Source: Fagopyrum homotropicum
Lineage: Eukaryota > Streptophyta > Magnoliopsida > Caryophyllales > Polygonaceae
Assembly (NCBI GenBank): GCA_033239125.1
Contig: BSWB01000006.1
Location: 114,994,242-115,058,241, forward strand
Reading direction: 5' to 3'
Length of the DNA stretch: 64,000 nt
Every line of letters starts with the position of its first letter. Within the stretch, counting starts at the first letter, position 1. The notes below the pieces were generated by a model that was not told the DNA's origin, made no database searches, and saw nothing but the letters and a program-made list of their open reading frames with translations. Below, in pieces: positions 55,546 through 64,000 of this stretch. The position numbers and the translations under genes are program-made.

Positions 55546-56185
55546 CGTGTAAATATCACATCATCGATCATAATCATGAAAGTGCATGTTAAAGAGGTCA
55601 AAAGAAACGAAAAAATTTAAATGGAAGAAGTGCGATGGAGAGAGAGCAGGAGAGAAACAGGCTTTAGAAATGTAATGCAAGCATAGAATGCAGTCAAAAT
55701 CAGTCATCTATCTTGTCAAAATTAACAGAGAGCAACAGCAACAGCTCAGCAATGTAGAGTAGTACGTGAAGCTCAGAAGCTTAAAGCATAGCCAATGAAG
55801 AAGGGCCACAAAGAGATCTGCACGACTTCTCACTCAATTTACTATCACCATCTGCTTCCTCTCCAGCCAACACTTGCACCAGCGCTAATTGGTCTACCAC
55901 TCTCCTGCATTTACACTTTTCTTTCTTTTAATTTTATACATTTATGTCTCATGCATCCTTTTCAACTTCTCCTTCCCATCACGGTAAAAACGAAAAGATA
56001 ACATTTATATTGATAGGCCGGAAAATAAGATTTTTATAACCTATTTGTTCGTATGTATTGAATGTCACATATTATATATGGATTTGGTCATTTTTAAGTC
56101 TATAATGAAAATCTCGTTTATCGGTTAGAGAGTTTGGGGACAAGGAGAAAAAGTTTCACTCGTATGGGTCTGTCAAAGTCCGATA
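55546..56185. other. Intergenic, no feature recognised
   Basis: A 68-codon ORF at 55,795 has no recognisable domain. Purine-rich sequence lies near 55,620-55,660. Confidence 0.4.
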
Positions 56186-56580
56186 CAGACCGTAGAGTGG
56201 AGGTCGTGTGCATACAAGTGTACATACACCTTATACTCAAGTCCATCACATGAACCCGATGAAGTTTCATCCTAAAACCAAATGACAATAAAAGGAGTAC
56301 TCCACAGTCTCCACCGACCTTATATACTAGTGCTTACACCGACTTGACACTTACCCACAGATTAGGATGTTGAACCGAATAGAGGCTAACCGCTTTGATT
56401 TCATCCCAAAGTCCGACACAAACGGACCGTAGAGTTGGGATGTGTTCATACAAGCGCACATGCGCATTAGGCCCAAACAAAACACATTAACCCCATAAGG
56501 TTACACCCTAAAATCAACTGACAATAAAAGTAGTTCACCGACCTATATGCTAGACTCGAAATCTCTCCAACGTACTTTAA
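56186..56580. repeat. Diverged tandem duplication, unit about 220 bp
   Basis: Shared blocks in order: AAAGTCCGA.ACA, GACCGTAGAGT, CATACAAG.G.ACAT, CCTAAAA.CAA.TGACAATAAA, and CACCGACCT.TAT. The block GGAGGTCGTGTGCATACA also occurs near 7,966, so this belongs to a dispersed family. Confidence 0.72.
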
Positions 56581-56755
56581 ATGTGATAACTTATTATCGC
56601 CGACAGGATTCGGAGATAAAATGCTCCCTACATTTACGATATGGTATTTGTGTAGTTTAAACCACCTACCATGTATGTAAGCATTAATTATTTAAAGATA
56701 ATAAAGTTTTCACCTCACCCTTCTTTATAAAGGGTCTCCTTTGAGAACCCATATA

Positions 56756-57005
56756 TATAATCATATTAGAACAGGCTTATCGTGTAATCATGAGAATAGA
56801 TTCGTAATTATTATTAGTTTTGTTATGAATGTGTCATATCGTTTAATGTATTATTCGTAGTTATTGTTGGTTGAATGGATTATTCGTAATTATTATTAAT
56901 TATGATATCTACTCTACATCTCGACCCTTAATACTCACCATCCATCCGACGGTCTAAGATTGTTCTCATGATTACACGATAAGACTGTTCTCATGAGAAC
57001 CGCAC
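56756..57005 (-). mobile_element. MITE copy 2 (GGGTGCGG family)
   Basis: Ends in TTCTCATGAGAACCGCACCC at an (AT) run. Subterminal inverted repeats are CTTATCGTGTAATCATGAGA near 56,776 and TCTCATGATTACACGATAAG near 56,970. It is the inverted, more complete relative of 18,232-18,510; both are bordered by (AT) runs. Confidence 0.75.
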
Positions 57006-57713
57006 CCTATATATATATATAATTTTCTATTTCTAAATATTCTGTTTTTGTTTTTATTTGTAATCTGAATTTTTATCAATGAAACTTTTTTTTAAATTAA
57101 ATAATATTTGGGAGATAAACACTTGAACACCTTTTCGATTCCCTTTTGAATAACGGCAGTGTAGGAAACGCAAAAGGCCTTAAAATAAGCGATACAATGG
57201 TAAGGAGAATATCTCGAGTTCCATGCACAAAAAAGACACTCAAATTTGCCAACCAGGAAATCATTACCTTAAATAATTAAGAATTCTATTAAAGTTTGTA
57301 ATTTGGATTTAGTCATGATTACGTCCCAAAAGAAGTTATGAAATTAATCATAGTTTGTAAAGACCAATGTTACACATGATATCATTGACCTCACATGCTA
57401 AGCTGTACGCATCAGCAGCATCCAATCAACCACCACTACCTACTAGGGATACGTACATTGTCCCATACCGTAAATCGAATAGGTCCCAATCCGACTTTTC
57501 GGTCCAGTCCGGTTTCACCATAGATTCACTCTACAACTAATATTTTCGGTCCGGTTCTGAACTATTATTGTCAGATCTAGTCTTCGACCAGAAAATTTCT
57601 GTCATATTAACGCTTATTATGCACCTTTCATCATAAAGACTCATTATTTAATCTAATGGATTTTAGAGGTTCCTACTACCTACTCTAAGAAAGGTTTCTA
57701 CCGGATCTTAATC
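57006..57713. other. Intergenic, no feature recognised
   Basis: AT-rich, then a TCGGTCC-containing stretch near 57,500-57,600 that may be hAT debris. No ORF of note. Confidence 0.4.
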
Positions 57714-58001
57714 TTATATATATTGGTTCGCGTGAGGAGGCTCCTTGTGGAAAGGAGGTAAGAAGAAAATTTTGTTCCTTTTTCTTTGTACTTGAGTTTA
57801 GTTTAATCACTAAATGTTCATTTTTTCTAATTTTTCAAATAAATATTTATCCTACAAAAATGAACGCATGTTTTTTGTCATAATCTAAAGTGAAAAACAT
57901 AAATAGTGATATCAAAATAAAATAAACAATTAGTATAAATAACATTGAACAAAATTTATCCTCTATCTAAGAGCCTACTCACCGGAACCAATATATATAT
58001 A
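57714..58001. mobile_element. Putative MITE with ATATATTGGTTC termini
   Basis: The left end ATATATATTGGTTCGCGTGAG and the right end CTCACCGGAACCAATATATA are inverted copies about 30 bp long, continuing into AGGCTC/GAGCCT. The core is AT-rich. The target duplication may be TA within the AT run and cannot be placed exactly. Confidence 0.6.
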
Positions 58002-58137
58002 AATCAAGCTAAATAATTTATCTATTACATAAACATTAGAAAAGTATTAATTTGTTAGAGAAAAATATCTATAAACTTTTCTTTTCCACAAAACAGACCA
58101 TCTAAAATAAAACAAAACTAGTAAAACTAAACTAAGT

Positions 58138-58573
58138 GGTTGTTTACTTGTTGTATATTTGTATTTCATTTAGTTTATAAACTCTGAGTTTAATTTTTGT
58201 AGGTGTTTATTTGGGGATTGGTATTTTTCTATGAGTTTATTTGGGCTTATAAACCAATCAAAAATAAGTTTTTCATACCAAGATTATTTTTGTTTGGATG
58301 AGTTTATTTTTGTATAAAACCCGATTTTGGTCTTGTGTTTTTCCATCCCGGTATTATTTGTTCATCCCTAAGTATTCAACTTCATTGTTCGAATTTTTTA
58401 GGAGCATGAGTGTCTTTGAAGTAAAAAACCTACAAAAATAAACTTCAAGTAAACCGTCTTATTTGATTTTATATAAACTTGTTGAGAAATAAACCCGGGA
58501 ATAAAATATAAACCCATATAAACTCGTTTAGTTTATAAATCTGAAAATAAACCAATCTACATATAAACAAGCC
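58138..58573. mobile_element. Putative MITE (GGCTTGTTTAT ends)
   Basis: Left GGTTGTTTACTTGTTG and reverse-complement right GGCTTGTTTATATGTAG are imperfect TIRs. Many internal AAACTC/GAGTTTATTT inverted blocks (for example around 58,180, 58,235 and 58,525) give the whole a foldback character. No clear target duplication. Confidence 0.5.
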
Positions 58574-59891
58574 TTAAATCATAATTGATGCGATCTTCAC
58601 CATCATCAGAATCCGACATATAAAACCAGATCATTACGATTTCATGTAAGATTCTAGATTTTGATAGTTTATGGTTCATCGATGTAGATCGGACTTCATG
58701 TTGTAATCCGGTCTCGATTGTATGCACATCTCTACGTGGAACACATAATTAGTTTAAAAAAACTACCAAATTCCATTTTTAAACTTAAAAATTGTTATAT
58801 GGGCAAGAAATGCAACAGTGGCGTTACTTGGGAAGATAAATTATGAGTTTTAATAACTGAGTGCAAATATAATTCCGGAATAAAAAAAATGTAATTATCG
58901 GTTAACGTATGATTAGGGTACGTATGATTGATATTCATCATATATAAAGTGTTTAATTTTTGCCATTTTTGAGGTGTATTTATGCATAAGTTGCTTAAAA
59001 TCCAAGCCTGTACATTGCTAAATTGTATGGGTAATAGTGTTTGAATTGGGTGAATTTCAAGTAACGTAAACAATAATGGTATTCAAAATATTTAATAACT
59101 TAAATATGTGATCTTATGTTTTATCTACGGGAAATGCTAAGTTTGTCAAATATTAGGGTTCGTTTTTGTTAAATATGAAAAATAGAATTTATACGAATAA
59201 AGTGAATATGAAATATTATTAAGATATACAACTATGAATTGGGTAAATTTGAATTATTTAAATTTATATTAAATGACTATAAATAATTATCTATAAGAAG
59301 AGTCGAAATATGATTTCACCATCATTTGCATGTGTTAACCTAAACTTAACATTTAGAAATATTTTTTAAAAAAATAATTTGGTTTACTAGAATTTTTTGA
59401 ATTTTAGTTTTAATAACGTGTACTCATTGAGAGAAGAGTGTTTAGAGTTCGACCTCACCTATTCAGATAAGTCTACTTTATCAAGGCATGTATTAAGTAT
59501 AAAAAGTGTATTTTATACGAATTAGCTTTATTGGAAAATAAAATTCCATGATTTGTAATTCACGTGGAGAATACTAAAATATACGTACATGTTCGATATG
59601 AGATTTTTGATTATATCTATTTTTGGTAGAGCTTTGAATTTTTTTTATAAATTTTAAAAATAATTTTTATTTGTTAGTGTAGATTTCTTTCTGGATAGGT
59701 TTTATGGTAAATTTATTAAAAATAACAAGTAAAAAAAATGAACAAATAAATACCTCTAGAAATAGGCTGAAAGAATGTTTTTTTTATCTAAATTATTAAA
59801 AGTTAATGAAAAATCACACAATGTTTTTCACATACCTTTTAAAATTCTCAAAACCCTTCAATAATTTACGAAAAACGAATTGAAAAATTAA
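58574..59891. other. AT-rich intergenic region
   Basis: No supported gene; the 92-codon minus-strand ORF near 58,800 has no recognisable domain. Confidence 0.4.
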
Positions 59892-61108
59892 AGGGGTGTA
59901 TTTAAACTAAACTTTTAAAGATTTTGTCTAATTATAATAATTCATAGAATTTGCTAATTTTGTAGGATATTTTAATTCTATGCAGAGTTAATACAGATTT
60001 TGTCGAATAAATACATGACAAAAATCTCGAAGAAACGGGAAAGACGGCCACTGCCATACGGGTATCTCAAAACAGAGAGACGCCGTCGTTGGCTCGACTT
60101 CAGCTCGTTCAATTTCTGAGCGTATCAATTTTGATTTTATTTAAAATATCTTTCTTTTATGTTTTGACAACCTTGGATTATATTCGAGATTGATGAGATC
60201 GAATGTTTGAGAGAGAAAATTGTGGGAAATTTGGGGAGGGAAGGTAAATCAGTAAACAAACAATTCTAAAGAAAAAATATTTCTAGACATGACACATGAT
60301 GGAAAACAATCAACATGTCGGAAAACACGAGAAAGAACTAACCTCCGACGATGCACCGAGCCCTAGGGTTGTGCAAAATCGGACCGGACCGGTTCCGGTC
60401 TACGGTCCAGGTTTTTTTTGAAAATCTGGGTTATGGTCCGGTCCGGTTTTTGGACCATATAAAACCGTAACCCGGGTTGGACCGTAAACTACGAATTTCC
60501 GGTCCGGTCCAGTTCGGTCCGATCCGGTTCAATCCGGGTCCGGTTTTGGACCGAAAAACCTCACCAAAATTTCATAATTTATGTACAAACCGGTCCGGTC
60601 CGGTCCGGTCCGGTCCGATCCGCAATATTCAAAATTGCACAATTTATGTACAAACCGGTTCAACCCGGAACCGGACCGGACCGTTACAGTCCGGTCCCGG
60701 TCCGGTCTATGGTCCAAGATTTTATCAATTTACGTTCCGCCAGTCCGGTCCGGTTCGGACCGTATGCACAGCCCTACCGAGCCCAAGCACTCGAAAACGC
60801 TCGAAGACATTGATTTGGCCATTAGGGTTCTTTAGTGTTGTAGTTTAGCGTGAAAATCTTATGTGTTAGGAGAAGAATTGTTTAGGGTTTAGGTATTTAT
60901 AAAAGTAATAAGGGAAATCTAACAAAATCTATGAAATAATAGATTATTTTAAAATCAACAAACTTTTATTACCTTAGAAATTTAATGGAAAATTTAAAAT
61001 CCTAATTGAATACCAAAAGATTCATATTGAATTGTAAAAAATCTATTGAATACCAGTAAAATTTTAAATTTCAAAAAATTCCCATAAAATCTTAATTGAA
61101 TACACCCC
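59892..61108. mobile_element. TIR element with GGGGTGTATT ends, interrupted by a hAT element
   Basis: Left AGGGGTGTATTTAAACTA and right AATTGAATACACCCC are inverted; TAA flanks both sides (59,889-59,891 and 61,109-61,111), suiting a PIF/Harbinger-type 3-bp target. The blocks AATTGAATACC and TTTAAAATCC near the right end are typical of this MITE type. A non-AT-rich piece (about 60,010-60,360 and 60,777-60,900) inside could be captured host sequence. Boundaries are moderately certain. Confidence 0.55.
60364..60776. mobile_element. Non-autonomous hAT element rich in CCGGT units
   Basis: Perfect 8-bp target duplication CCGAGCCC (60,356-60,363, 60,777-60,784). TIRs are TAGGGTTGTGCA and (reverse complement) TAGGGCTGTGCA. 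The interior is dominated by GGTCCGGTCC repeats and two copies of a segment with TTTATGTACAAACCGGT (about 60,578 and 60,642). Confidence 0.92.
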
Positions 61109-61111
61109 TAA

Positions 61112-62054
61112 ATCTCGATCATAAAAATAATTTTGTAAAAAAATTATTTATATAACGGGATGATATTCTAAATTATGATTAATGCATTTGTTAATGAGCG
61201 CGTAATTTAACTTCCATATATTGCCCAAATTTGAATTTAAAATATTTAGTAATCAAATCCCACGTGATTAGCCATCACACCTGCTATATATGTTGAGACA
61301 TCTACTAATCACACACATTATGGCTTATTAATCTCAATGCTTAAGCTCATAAATTTCTATACTATATATATAGACGGATATACATAATAATGTTATGAAA
61401 TTTGCAAGATATATACATGTACACACGTGGGAAAATAATCACGAGAGAATCTTCTTTACGATAAGAGTAAGACTTTTTAAAAGACATTCGATATAAGAAG
61501 AACGATGATCTTGATCTCGTCACTTGAATTGTCCACGTGGTTTTTAGGCTCACGACCGTCTTCACCTATGAGCGTAAACTTTGTCTTGTAAAGGAGTGTC
61601 AAGATGAACTTGTACAAAAGTGGGATCAGGTCGGACCATAACTAAAAATTCTATCCATAAAGTGCGGAATGATTCGACCCGCATTGTTCGGACCTCGAAT
61701 GTTACCATGTCCATCTATGTAAAAAGCGGACGGGCGGGCCGCCAGAACGGCCTCCGAAAATGATCAACATCACAACTTTGGTCCAGCAAACAACTACCTT
61801 GACCGAGGTTTTCCCTCAGTGGTTGAGCTCGGTTTAGACCTCGGTCAATGGCTTGAAAAACCTCGGTTTGTAGGCTAAACACGTTGAAATGCTTTTAGAC
61901 GTTCATTTTGCTAGTTTTTCAAGCAACAAAACCAGCGGTGTATTCACTTCATGAGTATATGTGTGTTGCATATCATGGCTTGCTTTCCATGTTTAAGCAT
62001 GCTTAGTGTACTTTCTAAGGGCTACAACATGTTTGTTTTAAAGGATATTATTAG
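61112..62054. other. Intergenic, no feature recognised
   Basis: No gene. A stretch near 61,800-61,870 contains the motif ACCTCGGT three times with GACCGAGG in inverse, a small repeat of unknown origin. Confidence 0.4.
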
Positions 62055-62370
62055 CACGGTTCAAGATTTCGTTAACGCACCACTCATACGCAATGCGTGA
62101 CCGTCACGGTCACGCATTACGTAACCGTTAAATTTTTTTTTCTTTTTTTATGACATCACGGTTACGGGTTCCGTAACCGTGACGGTGTCAGAATTTTTTT
62201 TTCGGGTTAGAATTCATGTAGAAAATTATCACGGATCCGGAACCCGTAATCATGACGGTTACGGGTTGCGAAACCGTGAACTTTTGGTCACAGTTACGGT
62301 CCCGTAACCGTGACCTTATGACGGTTACGAGATCCGTATGCATGGTGCAATAACGAAATCTTGAACCGTT
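62055..62370. mobile_element. TIR element made of GTAACCGTGAC units
   Basis: Ends ACGGTTCAAGATTTCGTTAA and AACGAAATCTTGAACCGT are inverted. The interior carries many palindromic copies of GGTTACGG/CCGTAACC and GACCGTCACGGTC. No target duplication found, so type unknown. Confidence 0.65.
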
Positions 62371-62517
62371 CGAATACGACTTCCGTTTGTTTTCCATGTT
62401 TTCTGTTTAAGTTATTTTCTTATGTTTGTTTAGCATGCTTAGTGTAGTTTGAGTCTTGGGTGCTTTTTTTATGAAAATTTAATTGTATTGAGGAAAGAGG
62501 AATTTACAAGGAAAAGA

Positions 62518-63135
62518 TCAATACATGGGCATTAAGGTAAAAAGCAAGGACAAAAGAAGAGGTAATACCAGACAGGAAAACATAGAGGGAGGGAGGTTAA
62601 ACAAGTTGAATTCCGAGCATGTTGGCAGTGGCTCTGGACTCTTTAGAGCAAAGTGAAGCTTGATAGCACGAATGGCATCAGCAGCGCAGTCGATGGCCCT
62701 AGTGAAAGTATTGTTGAAGACGAGATTATTCCGAGCCTTCCAAGTGAAGTAGATGAAGGTGATAATCGAAGCAGTACGAATACTGTCAATTAAGTTGGAC
62801 TTTGAGGTAGATCTCGAGCTAAGCCAACGCCACAGATTACTGATGTAGGGAGCAGGGTATGGGAATCTAGTCCAACGAGATATGATGTCGAGGACAAGAG
62901 AGGCGTAACTACAGGTGGTCCAGAGGTGATCATCATCTTCAGCCATAGTTTTGCAGAGTTTACAGGTGTCATCGTCAATGAGGTTCCAGCTTTTGATCTT
63001 GGTCAGAGTGGGGAGTCTTCGGTGACTGGCTATCCAGGAAATGTAACTACATCTTGGGATATTAGAGTTAAGCCAGATGCGTCTGTAGGGAGGGTGAGAG
63101 AGTTGTGCTAGGTCAGGCCGGAAGAGAGCATGCAT
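62518..63135 (-). pseudogene. LINE zf-RVT (reverse-transcriptase zinc-binding) region
   Basis: A 205-codon frame with WLNSNIPRCSYISWIASHRR, CKLCK...DDDHLWTTC and FIYFTWKARNNLVFNNTFTR, the C-terminal zinc-binding domain found after RT in plant LINEs. It is separated from RT by about 0.4 kb of frame-disrupted sequence. Confidence 0.85.
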
Positions 63136-63543
63136 TTTCTTGGAAGAGAAGGAGCCATTAGGGTTAGAGAGAATTGTGATGGTGTTGGTGCCAACAATAG
63201 GGGATGGAAGTTCGTCTCTAAGTTTAAGCTGACACTTTCAAGAGAAACTATGATGGGGTTTAGGCTGACAATCCCAAAAACTAAGACCTTTCAGATTATG
63301 ACTTTCAATCAATTGCACCAAAGGTTATCGTCTTTACGAACAATATCAAAGATAAGGCGGGCTAAGTGGACCTTATTTCTGGTGCATAGATCCGGAAAGC
63401 CGAGCCCACCAGCAGCCTTAGGAGTGCACACCGTATTCCAAGCAATCAGGGCCTACAACTATTGTCCTTGCCAGACCAAAGGAATGATCTAAGTAAGGCT
63501 TGAATCTTGTTGATGATCAAAGCAGACAAGAGGAATAAGGAGC

Positions 63544-64000
63544 TCAAGTACTAGCTAATGACAAGGAGAATGGAATTGCTGAGTTGTGCGCGACCGGCGT
63601 AAGACAACATCTTGGCGCTCCAAGAATGGATTCTGTTAGTGGTACGGTGGATGAGAGGGAGGTAGTCGGAAAGAGCATGCCTCCTACAACCAACAGGGAC
63701 CCCGAGGTAATGAAAAGGTAAGGATCCCTCAGCAATACCAGTAATAAGGCGGGCCTGATCTTAAGCCTCCTACAACCAACAGGGACCCCGAGGTAATGAA
63801 AAGGTAAGGATCCCTCAGCAATACCAGTAATAAGGCAGGCCTGATCTTGGTCAGCAGACGACATCCCACATAAGAAAAGGGACGACGTAGAAGGGTTGAT
63901 CAAGAGCCCAGAGATTAACCCAAAGGAGTCCAGAGTATCTTTAAGAATTTTGATGGATGTAATGTCTCCTCTGTAGAACAGCATAAGATCGTCGGCAAAG
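63544..64000 (-). pseudogene. LINE reverse transcriptase (partial, with internal duplication)
   Basis: Starts beyond the window with FADDLMLFYRGDITSIKILK (YADD-box of RT), then GLLINPSTSSLF and the GSLPFHYLGVPVGCRR motif. An 86-bp tandem duplication then repeats this motif in another frame, so the downstream protein is nonsense (LLRDPYLFITSGSLLVVGG). Inactive. Confidence 0.88.
63681..63852. repeat. 86-bp tandem duplication inside the LINE
   Basis: Two adjacent copies starting CTCCTACAACCAACAGGGAC at 63681 and 63767, nearly identical. 86 is not a multiple of three, so it shifts the RT frame. Confidence 0.95.

Larger units (their letters stand above)
62466..64000 (-). mobile_element. 3' half of a LINE (non-LTR retrotransposon), extends past window
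   Basis: On the minus strand an RT active-site segment FADDLMLFYRGD lies at the window end, with the palm/thumb motif PFHYLGVPVG. It is followed by decayed connection sequence and a zf-RVT-type domain near 63,110-62,850 (RRIWLNSNIP, WIASHRRLPTLTKIKSWNL, CKLCKTMAEDDDHLWTTC). A short A-rich tail lies near 62,466-62,490. The order RT then zf-RVT then tail is typical of plant L1-type LINEs. Frames are broken, so it is inactive. Confidence 0.88.

Noticed and set aside
60477..60848. 123-codon ORF rich in Gly-Pro-Val-Arg
   Set aside because: Translation of GGTCCGGTCC repeats of the hAT element.
62926..63492. Plus-strand ORFs at the right edge
   Set aside because: Antisense shadows of the LINE.

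Overview
This is plant nuclear DNA, almost certainly from a eudicot. It is AT-rich and has GT-AG spliced genes, plant-type gene families (a P2B Ca2+-ATPase, a CYP63-like cyclophilin, a wall-associated receptor-like kinase) and a dense layer of plant transposons. I cannot name the species from the sequence.

Layout. 1-2048 (minus) is the N-terminal two thirds of an intronless autoinhibited Ca2+-ATPase of the ACA12/ACA13 type, cut by the window edge. 2.1-11.1 kb is intergenic and holds a 1.96 kb Mutator-like TIR element with a 9-bp target duplication (a second TIR element sits inside it), a Tourist-type MITE, an unidentified ORF, and a short Helitron with two alternative 5' ends. 11.98-15.88 kb is a complete cyclophilin/RS-domain splicing-factor-like gene of 13 coding exons (644 aa). 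16.44-23.67 kb is a complete three-exon receptor-like kinase (717 aa) whose 4.8 kb first intron is filled with MITEs, an (AT)n tract, a TIR element and a minisatellite. 24.28-24.69 kb is a hAT element. 25.07-32.15 kb is a decayed Copia retrotransposon with a 2.4 kb solo LTR inside its gag. 32.15-39.87 kb is a second, opposite-strand decayed Copia element.

40.33-51.15 kb is the most striking region. A plus-strand Helitron that captured a fragment of a lysyl-tRNA synthetase gene is interrupted by a minus-strand Helitron. That Helitron is interrupted by a Ty3/gypsy-like LTR unit, which is interrupted in turn by a related solo LTR. Each junction can be read: A|T for the Helitrons, 5-bp duplications for the LTRs. 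From 51.2 to 62.4 kb there is no convincing gene, only MITEs, another hAT element and diverged tandem duplications. The window ends in the 3' half of a broken LINE (62.47-64.0 kb, minus).

The three host genes do not form a pathway. They are independent eukaryotic genes separated by repeats. I found no undescribed biological system. The best observations concern transposon nesting order, Helitron gene capture and repeat-driven intron growth. All family names come from motif recognition by eye, not from database searches.
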